From Pseudomonadota bacterium (GTDB lineage: Bacteria > Pseudomonadota > Gammaproteobacteria > Steroidobacterales > Steroidobacteraceae): DNA of 64,000 nucleotides. Position 1 is the first letter of the stretch. The number at the start of each line of letters is the position of its first letter. The position numbers and the translations under genes were made by a program. The stretch lies in NCBI GenBank assembly GCA_023423935.1, contig JAFAEQ010000033.1, forward strand, positions 124,001 through 188,000, written 5' to 3'. The notes beneath the pieces are model-generated. The model saw only the letters and a list, made by a program, of their open reading frames with translations. It made no database searches and was not told the origin of the DNA. Positions 37,122 to 45,974 of this stretch are shown here, piece by piece.

Positions 37122-37574
37122 ATGGCTGCAGAAATTCGTCAATCCGTCTCGCGCCGTGCGGCGATTCTCCGGATCATCCGGGAGTCGACCGTGCGCAATC
37201 AGGACGAGTTGGTGAAGGCGCTTCACAAGCAGGGATTTGAAGCGACGCAGTCGAGCGTCAGCCGGGATTTGCGTGAGCTGGGCGTTGCCAAAGCGGGCGA
37301 TCACTACATCGTCCCCGCGGAAGAGCCGCTGCCTTCCAATCATTTCGCCTCGGTCATGAATTTCGTCGTCGCGGTGAAGACCGCAGGCGAGGCGCTCACA
37401 GTGGTGAAAACCACGACGGGCACCGCGCAGAGCGTTGCGGTTGCCATCGACAAGTCCGACTGGCCGGAAGTCGTCGGCACGATCTCGGGCGACGACACCA
37501 TCTTTCTCGCGACCGAAGACGCGCGCGCTCAACGCAAACTGCGCGAGCGCCTGCGCGAAGTCTTCAGGATCTGA
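37122..37574 (+). CDS. argR: Arginine repressor
   Basis: 150 residues. Winged helix-turn-helix N-domain (RRAAILRIIREST; QSSVSRDLRELGVAK carries the SSVSRDL recognition helix) and C-terminal hexamerisation/arginine-binding domain (GTAQSVAVAIDKSDWPEVVG; ISGDDTIFLA with the GDDT arginine-binding aspartates). It heads the arginine gene cluster, with operator-like sequence ahead of it. No Shine-Dalgarno sequence is visible before the ATG. Confidence 0.96.
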   Translation: MAAEIRQSVSRRAAILRIIRESTVRNQDELVKALHKQGFEATQSSVSRDLRELGVAKAGDHYIVPAEEPLPSNHFASVMNFVVAVKTAGEALTVVKTTTGTAQSVAVAIDKSDWPEVVGTISGDDTIFLATEDARAQRKLRERLREVFRI

Positions 37575-37582
37575 CCGCCTCA

Positions 37583-37650
37583 CCCTGCCCTCCCAAGAGC
37601 AGGGGAGGGACGAAAGTCTCCATTACTCACTGCTCACTCATCATTAATTC
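37583..37650. repeat. Hairpin and word repeat argR/argG
   Basis: CCCTCCC (37588-37594) pairs with GGGAGGG (37603-37609). Then the pyrimidine-rich words ACTCACTGCTCACTCATCAT run to the argG start region without a clear left partner. It is an incomplete or mixed member of the word-arm family. No U-run follows the stem. Confidence 0.5.
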
Positions 37651-37659
37651 ATTCGCACC

Positions 37660-38883
37660 ATGACAGACAGTCTTCCCGCCGGCTCCGAACCCATCCTGCT
37701 CGCCTTCTCGGGTGGTCTCGACACGTCGTTCCTCGTGCCGTGGCTCAAAGAGAACTATGGCCGGCCGGTCATCACCGTGACGGTGGACACCGGCGGCATC
37801 GATGCTGAAGCCGCGAAGGTGCTGGATCAGCGCGCTCGCGCGCTCGGCGCGCAGGATCATGTGCTGGTCGAGGCCAAACAGGGCTACTTCGATCAGGTGC
37901 TGAAGTATCTGATCATGGGCAACATCAAGCGCGGCCAGATGTACCCGCTGTGCGTGGGCGCCGAGCGCGTCATGCAGGCACAGACGATCGCGGAATACGC
38001 ACGCAAGATCGGCACGAAGGTGGTCGCTCACGGCTGCACGGCTGCCGGCAACGATCAGGTGCGATTCGAAGTGGCGCTGCGCACGCTCGCACCCGAGCTC
38101 ACGATTCTCGCCCCGGTGCGCGACAAGGCATTCAAGCGTCCCGAGCAGCTGAAGTACCTGGAAGATCGCAATCTCACGATTCCGCCCTACGGCGCGGCCT
38201 ACTCCGTGAATCGCGGCCTGTGGGGCGTCACCATCGGCGGCAAGGAAACGCTGACCTCTGAAGGCAGCATTCCCGATCATGCCTGGGTGTTGTCGAAGGA
38301 TGCGTTCGTAAAGCCCAGCGCACCGGAGTCGCACACGATCGGTTTCGAGCAGGGCGTGCCCTCGAGCCTCGACGGCGTGAAGCTCGGCGCGGTTGCGATC
38401 ATCGAGAAGCTCGAAGCGATCGGCGCGAAGTTCGGTGTCGGCCGCGGCATCCACCTGGGCGACACGATCATCGGCACGAAAGGTCGGGTGGCATTCGAAG
38501 CACCGGCCGCCGAAGTGCTGATCAGCGCGCATCGCGAGCTCGAAAAGCTCGTCATGACCGGTCGCCAGCAGCGCATCAAGGAAATGCTCGCGGGCCCTTA
38601 CGGCGATCTGGTGCACGAAGGCCAGCATCTCGACCCCGTATGTCGCGACATGGAAGCGCTGTTCGTGAACTCGCAGTCGCGCGTCACCGGTGAAGTCAAA
38701 GTGCTCTACCGTCCGGGCAACGCCTTCGTCGAAGGTGTCACCTCGCCGTTCTCGATCATGGCCGCCAGCAAAGGCGTTTATGGCGAAGCCGCCGGCGAGT
38801 GGACCGCCGCGGATGCACTCGGCTTCTCCAAGATGGTCGGCCTGCCGGGAATGTTCTGGACGCGGGCTGGGAAAAATAAGTGA
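37660..38883 (+). CDS. argG: Argininosuccinate synthase
   Basis: 407 residues. The ATP-pyrophosphatase loop is FSGGLDTS (residues 15-22). It joins citrulline and aspartate with ATP. GCTAAGNDQVRFE and IPPYGAAYSVNRGLWGVTIGG (given as NRGLWGVTIGG) place it in the shorter, type-1 ArgG class. The stop codon TGA forms the first bases of the next repeat arm. There is no Shine-Dalgarno sequence. Confidence 0.97.
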   Translation: MTDSLPAGSEPILLAFSGGLDTSFLVPWLKENYGRPVITVTVDTGGIDAEAAKVLDQRARALGAQDHVLVEAKQGYFDQVLKYLIMGNIKRGQMYPLCVGAERVMQAQTIAEYARKIGTKVVAHGCTAAGNDQVRFEVALRTLAPELTILAPVRDKAFKRPEQLKYLEDRNLTIPPYGAAYSVNRGLWGVTIGGKETLTSEGSIPDHAWVLSKDAFVKPSAPESHTIGFEQGVPSSLDGVKLGAVAIIEKLEAIGAKFGVGRGIHLGDTIIGTKGRVAFEAPAAEVLISAHRELEKLVMTGRQQRIKEMLAGPYGDLVHEGQHLDPVCRDMEALFVNSQSRVTGEVKVLYRPGNAFVEGVTSPFSIMAASKGVYGEAAGEWTAADALGFSKMVGLPGMFWTRAGKNK

Positions 38884-38970
38884 CGAGTGATGCGTGATGA
38901 GTGACGAGCAAGATCACTCAGCCCGCATTACCGTCTTTTCGCATCACTCATCACTGATCACTCATCACTG
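38881..38970. repeat. Word-arm inverted repeat argG/DUF1611 (GTGATGA words)
   Basis: Left arm 38881-38909 iterates GTGA(C/T)GAGTGATG; it begins with the argG stop codon. Right arm 38941-38970 iterates CATCACT. 31-base loop. The downstream ATG (38980) follows ten bases after the right arm without a Shine-Dalgarno sequence. Confidence 0.85.
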
Positions 38971-38979
38971 GCGTAGCTC

Positions 38980-40059
38980 ATGAAAACCGTCGTCGTCGAC
39001 AAGATTGCTTCCATCACTCAGGCGCTGGGTCTGGGTCATGAATTGCGCGTCGAAACCGCGGATATTCCGTGCGAAGAAGGCGTGGTGCTCGTGTGCGAGA
39101 TCCTCAACAACAAGTCGACGTACAACACGCTCGAGCTGACCAGCGGTCGCATGGCCAAGGTCGCGAAGGGCGATGTGATCGTCGGTGCGTTGGGTCATCG
39201 GCAGGCGCTGTTCGGCTATTCGGGCCATCTGCCGAAGTCGGTGAAAGAAGGCGATGTCATTCAGGTGCTGAACATCGGCGGTGTGCTGGGTGTCGTTGAG
39301 TCGGTGAATCCTGAGAAGGGTCGCCCCTTCGATGCGAGAGTCATCGGCGTCGTGCTGCAGTTTCCATATCTGGGCGAGCGCATCGGCGTGCCGGCGCGTG
39401 TGGGCTACAAGCGTCTGGATTACAACGTGAACGTGAATACCCGCAACGTGCCCGTCGTCGCGCTCGCCGGCACCTGCATGGAAGCCGGCAAGACAGCGGC
39501 AGCGTGTGCGATCGTGTCGCGGATGCGTCATCGTGGACTCAACGTGCACGCCTTCAAGGCGACCGGCGTTTCGCTGCGGCGTGACATTCTGGCGATGGAA
39601 GATGCGGGCGCGCGCCGCTCGATGATCTTCACCGATCTCGGCGTCGTGACGACGACTGCGAAAAACGGTCCGGCCATCACGCGCGCGCTGCTGACGGAAA
39701 TGTCGGAGGGCGAGCCCGATGTCATCGTGTTCGAGCTCGGCGACGGCATTCTCGGCGCGTACGGCGTCGAAGCGATCCTGTCAGCATCCGACATCCGCAG
39801 CGCGCTCACCTCGGTCGTCCTGTCGGCAAACGATCCGGTCGCAGCCTGGGGCGGCGTGAAGCTGCTGCGCGAGAAGTTCGGAATCGAGCCCTCGGTCGTC
39901 ACGGGCCCCGCGACCGACAACGCGGTCGGCGTGAACATCATTCGCGATCAGTTCGGCGTACCGGCCTTCAACGCCATCACCGACGGCGCTGCGCTGGGCG
40001 ATCGCGTGATCGAATCGTTGAATCTGCGCAAGGCTCCGCTTGCCCGGACTGCGGAGTGA
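38980..40059 (+). CDS. DUF1611 family protein, possible glutamate N-acyltransferase
   Basis: 359 residues. Two parts: an N-terminal DUF1611_N domain (1-155) and a P-loop-containing C-terminal DUF1611 domain with Walker A GTCMEAGKT (164-172), then DLGVVTTTAKNGP and FELGDGILGAYG (about 255-266). The best characterised member I know is DgcN, a D-glutamate N-acetyltransferase. Here the gene lies between argG and argC, 5 bases before argC, in a cluster without argA or argJ. A role as the glutamate N-acylating enzyme of arginine synthesis is my inference, not established. Confidence 0.8.
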   Translation: MKTVVVDKIASITQALGLGHELRVETADIPCEEGVVLVCEILNNKSTYNTLELTSGRMAKVAKGDVIVGALGHRQALFGYSGHLPKSVKEGDVIQVLNIGGVLGVVESVNPEKGRPFDARVIGVVLQFPYLGERIGVPARVGYKRLDYNVNVNTRNVPVVALAGTCMEAGKTAAACAIVSRMRHRGLNVHAFKATGVSLRRDILAMEDAGARRSMIFTDLGVVTTTAKNGPAITRALLTEMSEGEPDVIVFELGDGILGAYGVEAILSASDIRSALTSVVLSANDPVAAWGGVKLLREKFGIEPSVVTGPATDNAVGVNIIRDQFGVPAFNAITDGAALGDRVIESLNLRKAPLARTAE

Positions 40060-40063
40060 ATCG

Positions 40064-41125
40064 ATGACGAACAAGGTTCCTGCCATCGTTCTGGGCGGCA
40101 CCGGCTACGTAGCCGGCGAGCTGCTGCGTCTGATCGCCGCACATCCGCACCTGGATCCGCGCGCGATTCTGTCTGACAGTCAGCCAGGCGAGCCTGTAGC
40201 GAAATCGTTTCCGCATCTCGCGCCGATCTATCCCGATCTCAAATTCTCGAGCCTCGAGCAGATCAAGGACATCGTCGGGTCGCTGCCGCAGAGTGCGATC
40301 ATCTCTGCGGCTCCGCACGGCGTTGCCGCGCATTTGATCGACGATCTGCTCAAGACCGCGGAAAGCAAAGGCACGAAGCCGCGCGTGATCGACATCTCTG
40401 CGGACTATCGCTACGCGTCAGCAGGCGCATACGAAGCCGTGTACAAGCACGCGCATGGCGCACCGAATCGCCTGTCGCAATTCAGCTGTGCCGTGCCCGA
40501 GCATCTCGATCAGCTCACGACTCCCCATGTCGCTCATCCAGGCTGCTTTGCAACAGCCGTGCTCCTCTCGACGGTGCCGGTGATCAAGCTGGGTCTGGTC
40601 GAACCGCGCGTGTTCGTGAGTGGCGTGACGGGCAGCACCGGTTCAGGACGCACCCCGGTCGCAGGCACGCATCATCCGCAGCGCCAGAGCGACTTGTACG
40701 CGTACAACCCGCTGTCGCATCGTCATACCCCGGAAATCGTCGGCCTGACACAAGCGGCAAGCGGCGTGCAGACCGAAGTCAACTTCGTGCCGCACTCCGG
40801 CCCCTTCGCGCGCGGCATTCATGTGACGCTGCAGGCTCAGGCGAAGCGTGCCATCAAAACGCCCGAGCTCGTGGAAGCCTTGAAAGAGTTCTATCGCGGC
40901 AAGCCCTTCGTGCGCGTGCAGACCGAGATGCCCCACATCAAGGATGTGGCCACGAGCAACTACGCCTACATGAGCGCAGCAACCAACGGCAACTCAGTTG
41001 TCGTGATGTGCGCGATCGACAATCTGGTCAAAGGTGCTGCAGGCGGAGCCTTGCAGTGGGTGAACCGCGTCTTCGGATTCGATGAGACGGCCGGTTTGAT
41101 CACGCCTGCGCCCGGTTGGACCTGA
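40064..41125 (+). CDS. argC: N-acyl-glutamyl-phosphate reductase
   Basis: 353 residues from ATG 40064. Rossmann start IVLGGTGYVAGELLRLIAAH and the catalytic cysteine in AHPGCFAT (about C161). GVTGSTGSGRTPVAGTHHP matches type-1 ArgC of Xanthomonadales. It reduces N-acetyl(acyl)-glutamyl phosphate to the semialdehyde. It follows the DUF1611 gene by 4 bases and precedes argD by 14, so the three form a tight unit. Confidence 0.96.
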   Translation: MTNKVPAIVLGGTGYVAGELLRLIAAHPHLDPRAILSDSQPGEPVAKSFPHLAPIYPDLKFSSLEQIKDIVGSLPQSAIISAAPHGVAAHLIDDLLKTAESKGTKPRVIDISADYRYASAGAYEAVYKHAHGAPNRLSQFSCAVPEHLDQLTTPHVAHPGCFATAVLLSTVPVIKLGLVEPRVFVSGVTGSTGSGRTPVAGTHHPQRQSDLYAYNPLSHRHTPEIVGLTQAASGVQTEVNFVPHSGPFARGIHVTLQAQAKRAIKTPELVEALKEFYRGKPFVRVQTEMPHIKDVATSNYAYMSAATNGNSVVVMCAIDNLVKGAAGGALQWVNRVFGFDETAGLITPAPGWT

Positions 41126-41139
41126 GCAAGAGAGATTCC

Positions 41140-42324
41140 ATGAGCAAAGTCGTTCCCCTGCGAACCGCACGAGCCCCGGAAGCCCCGCTTACCGACCATC
41201 TGGCACCGGTGTTCGCGCAGTTTCCGCTCGAAGTCGTCGACGCCGAAGGCGTCTATCTGCACACTCCCGACGGCCGCAAAGTGCTGGATCTGTATGGCGG
41301 CCACGCCGTCGCGGCGCTCGGCTACAACCATCCGCGCTGGGTCGAGGCGCTCACGACACAGGCCCGCAAGCTTTGCTTTCAGAGCAATGCGGTGCCGCTC
41401 GACGTTCGTCGTCGCGCAGCAGCGAAGCTCGCGAACTTCTGCGGGCTCGGACTCGACACGATCTTCTTCGTGAACTCCGGTGCCGAAGCCAACGAGAACG
41501 CGCTCAAGCTCGCATTCAAGATGACGAGCGGCACCGAAGTCGTCGCAGTCGAAGGCAGCTTCCATGGCCGTACGGCGGCTGCAGGCGCGCTGACCTGGGG
41601 TGCCGAGAAAAAATGGTATGGCTTCCCCAACAAGCCGTTCGACGTGAAGTTCATCAAGCCGACCGACATCGATCGCCTCGCGACCGTGATCAACGATCGC
41701 ACGGCAGCGGTGATCGTCGAGCCCGTGCAAGGCGTCGCGGGCGCCGTCGATCTGCCGAAGGAGTTTCTGCAGGCGCTGCGCACTCGCTGCAGCGAGAACG
41801 GCTCGATCCTGATCTTCGACGAGGTGCAATGCGGCATGGGTCGCACGGGGTATCCGTTCGCGGCCAACATGTACGGCATCACGCCCGACATCATTACGAC
41901 CGCGAAAGCGCTCGGCGCAGGATTCCCGGTGTCCGCGGTTCTGGTTGCTGATCACGTCGCGGATTACATGAAGCTCGATTCGCTCGGCACGACCTTCGGC
42001 GCGGGTCCGATGGCATGCGCCCTGGTGGAAGCCGTCATCGACATCATCGAATCGGAGAATCTCCTCGAGAACGTACGCGCACGCTCCGCACAGATTCGCG
42101 AAACCTGCGTAGTCGGTCCCGTCATCGGCACGCAGGGCGCCGGCTTCTTGCTGGGCCTGCGCACCTCGCGCCCAGCCAAGGACGTACAGGCCGAGCTGCT
42201 GAACCTCGACATCCTGACCGGCACGAGTGGCGATCCGAACGTCGTGCGCATCCTCGCGCCGTACACACTCGGCAGCGAGCACGTGGAACAGCTTGCGGAG
42301 GCGCTGAAGCGAATCGGGAAGTGA
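41140..42324 (+). CDS. argD: Acetylornithine-type aminotransferase (class III)
   Basis: 394 residues from ATG 41140, preceded by GAGAG. PLP enzyme of fold type I: NSGAEANENALKLAFK, FHGRTAAAGALT, the FDEVQCGMGRTG signature (about 227-238) and the Schiff-base Lys in TTAKALGAGFP. In context it makes N-acyl-ornithine from the semialdehyde using glutamate. The acyl specificity (acetyl or succinyl) cannot be read from sequence. The stop codon lies inside a repeat arm. Confidence 0.94.
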   Translation: MSKVVPLRTARAPEAPLTDHLAPVFAQFPLEVVDAEGVYLHTPDGRKVLDLYGGHAVAALGYNHPRWVEALTTQARKLCFQSNAVPLDVRRRAAAKLANFCGLGLDTIFFVNSGAEANENALKLAFKMTSGTEVVAVEGSFHGRTAAAGALTWGAEKKWYGFPNKPFDVKFIKPTDIDRLATVINDRTAAVIVEPVQGVAGAVDLPKEFLQALRTRCSENGSILIFDEVQCGMGRTGYPFAANMYGITPDIITTAKALGAGFPVSAVLVADHVADYMKLDSLGTTFGAGPMACALVEAVIDIIESENLLENVRARSAQIRETCVVGPVIGTQGAGFLLGLRTSRPAKDVQAELLNLDILTGTSGDPNVVRILAPYTLGSEHVEQLAEALKRIGK

Positions 42325-42436
42325 TGACGGTGATGACAGTCATGACGGTGATATCGGTGAGGACTATCGAGCCGACAGCACTGCCATCTGCACGCCGCCA
42401 TCACTGATATCACTTTCATCACTGCTATCACTTCAC
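42321..42436. repeat. Word-arm inverted repeat argD/argF' (GTGATGA words)
   Basis: Left arm 42321-42362 iterates GTGATGACGGTGATGACAG and similar; right arm 42398-42436 iterates CATCACTGATATCACTTTC and similar. 35-base loop. The argD stop (42322-42324) is within the first word; the right arm stops two bases before the argF' ATG, leaving no room for a Shine-Dalgarno sequence. Confidence 0.85.
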
Positions 42437-42438
42437 CT

Positions 42439-43437
42439 ATGAACCGCTTCCTAGATCTGGCCGATTTCTCGCGCGAGCATGTGAAGGATCTGCTCGGGCT
42501 TGCTTCGCGTCTGCAGCAGCATCCGCAGCCTCAGGCGCTTGCGGGCAAGGTGCTGGGACTTCTGTTCCTGAATCCATCGCTGCGCACACTCGCCTCGTTT
42601 CAGAGCGCGATGATGCGGCTCGGCGGTACCGCGGTCGTCATCACGCCGGGACAAGGCACCTGGCAGATGGAGACGCGTTCGGGCGCGATCATGAACGGCG
42701 CTGCTGCAGAGCATGTCCGTGAAGCAGTGCCAGTGCTCGCCTCGTATTGCGATGCCATCGGAATTCGCCTGTTTGCGGAAGGTCGCAATCTCGCTGCGGA
42801 TCTCGCCGAAACGCAGTTCAAGATGATGGCCGATCTGTGCGACAAGCCGCTCGTGAACATGGAATCCGCCGTGAACCATCCCTGCCAGGCGCTCGCGGAC
42901 TGGCACACGATGGATGAGCTGCGCGTTCCCGAACGCGGCAAATTCGTGCTGACATGGGCCAATCACCCGCGCGCGCTGCCGCTGGCCGTTCCGTCGGCGA
43001 CCGTGCACATGGCCGCTCAGCGCGGCATGGAAGTGGTCGTACTGCGACCCGAAGGGTATGCACTGCCCGACTCCGTGATGGAGAAAGCCCGTCAGGCTGC
43101 GAAGGCTTCAGGCGGCTCGGTGCACGAAACTACCGATCGCAACGAAGCATTGCAGGGCGCGCACGTGATCTACGCAAAGGAATGGGGCTCACCTCAACAT
43201 TACGGCGACAATGAAGCCGAAACCCGTTTGCGCGAGTATTTGAGTGACTGGTGCGTGAAAGACAGCTGGTTCCGCACTGCACAGCCCGATTGCCATTTCA
43301 TGCATTGCCTGCCCGTGCGCCGCAACGTTGCGGTCGCGGACGAAGTGCTCGACGGACCCCGCAGCGTCGTAATCCGCGAGGCGTTCAATCGAATGGTCGT
43401 GCAGATGGCGGTGTTGTATCGCCTCTTGCGAGGCTAG
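42439..43437 (+). CDS. argF': N-acylornithine carbamoyltransferase (AOTCase/SOTCase type)
   Basis: 332 residues of the argF' group that carbamoylates N-acetyl- or N-succinyl-ornithine rather than ornithine. Carbamoyl-phosphate loop FLNPSLRTLASF (43-54), HPCQALAD, and MHCLPVRRNV (C290-L291-P292) are family marks. By my alignment to Xanthomonas AOTCase, the acetyl-selective Glu92 corresponds to Ala90 here (MNGAAAEHV), and the Arg after the RT of the carbamoyl-phosphate loop is Leu51. Substrate preference is therefore uncertain. It lies between argD and argB. Confidence 0.88.
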   Translation: MNRFLDLADFSREHVKDLLGLASRLQQHPQPQALAGKVLGLLFLNPSLRTLASFQSAMMRLGGTAVVITPGQGTWQMETRSGAIMNGAAAEHVREAVPVLASYCDAIGIRLFAEGRNLAADLAETQFKMMADLCDKPLVNMESAVNHPCQALADWHTMDELRVPERGKFVLTWANHPRALPLAVPSATVHMAAQRGMEVVVLRPEGYALPDSVMEKARQAAKASGGSVHETTDRNEALQGAHVIYAKEWGSPQHYGDNEAETRLREYLSDWCVKDSWFRTAQPDCHFMHCLPVRRNVAVADEVLDGPRSVVIREAFNRMVVQMAVLYRLLRG

Positions 43438-43591
43438 CAACTAGCCAACGAGTCGCTAGTCTGTCAGCCAGAAGGCAGCAGGTTGAGCGCAGGTTGGCGA
43501 TTCTTGATTTTGTGGTCGCGAACGTTCGCTGGCGCTTCCAGAAGTTTCTGAACTTCTGGCTAGCGGACTAGCGGACTAGCAAACTAGTTGG
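43431..43591. repeat. Word-arm inverted repeat argF'/argB (CTAG words)
   Basis: Left arm 43431-43474 (CTAGC words, contains the argF' TAG stop, ends CCAGAAG) and right arm 43552-43591 (begins CTTCTGG, then GGACTAGC repeated). Inner elements: a GCGAACGTTCGC palindrome (43518-43529) and a CCAGAAG/CTTCTGG stem (43538-43544/43553-43559). Confidence 0.85.
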
Positions 43592-43617
43592 CTTACGTAT
43601 TTACGAGGTTCATTTCC

Positions 43618-44538
43618 GTGCTCCGAACCGATCCTTCCGTTGCCGTTCGCGCGCTGCGCAGTGCCGCACCGTACATCCGCATGTACAAGGGCAAGGTGTT
43701 CGTCATCAAGGCCAGTGGCGGTGTGTTCGGCGATAGCGCCTCGACGCATGCGCTGATGGAGCAGGTCGCGATCCTGCATCAGGTCGGCATTCGTGTCGTG
43801 CTCGTGCATGGCGGCGGGCCGCAGCTCACGCAGATTCAGGAAACGCTCGGGATCAAGCCGCAGATGATCGCGGGCCGGCGCGTCACCGACGAGAAGTCGA
43901 TCGAAGTGACGAGCATGGTGCTCAACGGGCTGGTCAACACGCAGATTCTCGGCATCTGTCGCGAGCTCGATATCGCCGCGGTCGGCGTCAGCGGCGTGGA
44001 TGCAGGTCTGGTGCGTGCGCATCGTCGTCCGCCCGTGACGGTCGAAGGCAATCTGGTCGACTACGGCTTTGTCGGCGACATCGATCTGATCGACGCGAAG
44101 GTCCTGCAGCAGCTGCTCGACGATGGCCTGATGCCGGTCGTGAGCCCGGTCTCTGCAGACGATTCCGGTCAGCTGCTGAACATCAACGCAGACACGGTCG
44201 CTGCCGCGATCGGTGCGGCACTGAAAGCCGAGAAGCTCATGCTCTGCACCGGCGCGCCCGGTATTCTCGAGTCGCTCGAAGATCCGCGTTCGCTGATTTC
44301 GTACACGGATCTCGAAGGCCTCAAGCGCCTGAAGGCACAAGGCAGTCTCAAGGACGGAATGCTGCCGAAAGCTAAGGCCATCGAAGATGCGCTGCGCGGC
44401 GGCGTCCGCCGCGTGCATGTCACCTCGTACAAGTCGCCCGACGGCATCCTCGCCGAAGTCTTCACGAACGAAGGCACCGGCACGCTCGTCGTCGAGAACA
44501 TCAGCGCACTCAGTGCAGCTGAGCAGCACGCAGGATAA
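43618..44538 (+). CDS. argB: N-acylglutamate kinase
   Basis: 306 residues from GTG 43618 with GAGG upstream; an upstream frame extension to 43588 reads repeat sequence. Amino-acid-kinase fold: VIKASGG (Lys for phosphate), VLVHGGGPQ (about 62-70), LLNINADTVAAAIG and DGMLPKAKAIEDAL. It phosphorylates N-acetyl(acyl)-glutamate. Unlike the bifunctional NAGS-kinase of Xanthomonas it stops after the kinase domain, so it carries no acetyltransferase domain. Confidence 0.94.
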   Translation: MLRTDPSVAVRALRSAAPYIRMYKGKVFVIKASGGVFGDSASTHALMEQVAILHQVGIRVVLVHGGGPQLTQIQETLGIKPQMIAGRRVTDEKSIEVTSMVLNGLVNTQILGICRELDIAAVGVSGVDAGLVRAHRRPPVTVEGNLVDYGFVGDIDLIDAKVLQQLLDDGLMPVVSPVSADDSGQLLNINADTVAAAIGAALKAEKLMLCTGAPGILESLEDPRSLISYTDLEGLKRLKAQGSLKDGMLPKAKAIEDALRGGVRRVHVTSYKSPDGILAEVFTNEGTGTLVVENISALSAAEQHAG

Positions 44539-44540
44539 AT

Positions 44541-44658
44541 GGGAAGGCGCTAGGGACTAGCCACCAGGCTCTAGCATTGAAGAAGCACACCGAAAACTCA
44601 TGCCACAGCCACGCTCTTCCATCTTCCCTGGCGCCTATCGCCTAGAGTCTGGAGCCTC
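44541..44658. repeat. Word-arm inverted repeat argB/argH
   Basis: Left arm 44541-44576 (GGGAAGGCGCTAGGGACTAG and onward) and right arm 44620-44658 (CTTCCCTGGCGCCTATCGCC and onward) are imperfect reverse complements of CTAG-type words. A CTCCG/CGGAG stem follows just before the argH ribosome-binding site. Confidence 0.75.
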
Positions 44659-44676
44659 CGGATACGGAGTCTCCCC

Positions 44677-45870
44677 GTGACCCGCCTTTGGGATAAGGGC
44701 GCCCCGCTCGATGAGCGAGTACTGCGCTACACGGCGGGAGAAGATCACGCGCTCGACAATCGACTGGTCGCGTATGACGCGCGCGCGTCGATCGTGCATG
44801 CGGAAATGTTGCATGCGCGTGGTCTCTTGAGCACCGAAGATCTCGAAGCGATTCGTCGCGGGCTCACCGAGATTGCCGCAGAGCACGCGCGTGGTGAGTG
44901 GCAGGTGCAGCTCGAACAGGAAGATGGTCAGACGGCGCTGGAATCGCTTCTGACCGCACGGATCGGTGAAGCGGGCAAGCGCGTACATCTCGGTCGCTCG
45001 CGCAACGATCAGGTGTTGACGGCGCTGCGGTTGTATCTGCGCGATGTCGCCGACGAGCTGGCCGAGCGCACCGGGTCGGTCGTCCAAGCGCTGGACGATC
45101 TGGCTGCGCGCGAAGGCGCGCTCGAGATCCCCGGCTACACGCACATGCAGCAGGCGATGCCGAGCTCGGTGGCGTTGTGGGCCGGCGGATTCGCAGCCGA
45201 ATTGCGCGATGACGCCGAAGGGCTGCGTGCCGTGAAGCGCCGGCTGGGTAAGAGTCCGCTCGGCTCGGCTGCAGGCTATGGAGCACCTAATCTGCCGCTC
45301 GATCGCGAAGACACGCGTCAGAGACTCGGGTTCGACGCCGTGCATGAGCCTGTGACGGCAGTGCAACTTTCACGCGGCAAGGCCGAGTCGCAATTACTGT
45401 TCGAAATCGCGCTCGTCATGCAGGACGTGGGCCGGCTCGCGAGCGACCTGATGTTGTTCTATACGCAGGAGTTCTCATTCGTCGAACTGCCGGATGCATT
45501 CACGACGGGCTCCTCGATCATGCCGCAGAAGCGCAACCCCGACGTCTTCGAACTCATTCGCGGACGAACTGCGACGGCGCACGCATGCTTACTGGAAGTG
45601 ATGGGCATCGTCGCGAAACTGCCGTCCGGCTATCAGCGCGATCTGCAACTCATCAAGATTCCATTGTTCCGCGGTATCGATCTGTGCCTCGACACGCTCG
45701 CCATTCTCCCGTCAGCGCTGGCCGGCGTGAAATTCCGCAAGGACCAGATCCAGCTCGACCCTTCCATTCACGCGGCAGCCGAAGCGTACGAACTGGTCGT
45801 GAAGGAAGGCATCCCGTTCCGCGAAGCGTATCGGCGAGTGGGGGAGAGGCTGAAGCAACAGAAGAAGTGA
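44677..45870 (+). CDS. argH: Argininosuccinate lyase
   Basis: 397 residues from GTG 44677, with GGAG nine bases before. Fumarase/aspartase-superfamily: HLGRSRNDQV, PGYTHMQQAMPSSVALW and the GSSIMPQKRNPDVFELIRG signature (given as GSSIMPQKRNPD). It splits argininosuccinate to arginine and fumarate. It is some 60 residues shorter than E. coli ArgH, mostly by a shorter C-terminus. The stop codon is inside the next repeat's left arm. Confidence 0.95.
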   Translation: MTRLWDKGAPLDERVLRYTAGEDHALDNRLVAYDARASIVHAEMLHARGLLSTEDLEAIRRGLTEIAAEHARGEWQVQLEQEDGQTALESLLTARIGEAGKRVHLGRSRNDQVLTALRLYLRDVADELAERTGSVVQALDDLAAREGALEIPGYTHMQQAMPSSVALWAGGFAAELRDDAEGLRAVKRRLGKSPLGSAAGYGAPNLPLDREDTRQRLGFDAVHEPVTAVQLSRGKAESQLLFEIALVMQDVGRLASDLMLFYTQEFSFVELPDAFTTGSSIMPQKRNPDVFELIRGRTATAHACLLEVMGIVAKLPSGYQRDLQLIKIPLFRGIDLCLDTLAILPSALAGVKFRKDQIQLDPSIHAAAEAYELVVKEGIPFREAYRRVGERLKQQKK

Positions 45871-45974
45871 TATCAGTGATGAAAGTGACGACGGTGATAG
45901 GGGTAAGATGTTGAAGCAGGCTTCACCACCTCCATCACTGTCTTCACCCCCATCACTGCCATCACTCTCATTCC
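45867..45974. repeat. Word-arm inverted repeat argH/thioesterase (GTGATG words)
   Basis: Left arm 45867-45905 (GTGATATCAGTGATGAAAG and onward, containing the argH TGA) and right arm 45930-45974 (CCATCACTGTCTTCACCCC and onward). Inner stem GAAGC-AG-GCTTC. The right arm touches the next ATG; there is no Shine-Dalgarno sequence. Confidence 0.85.
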
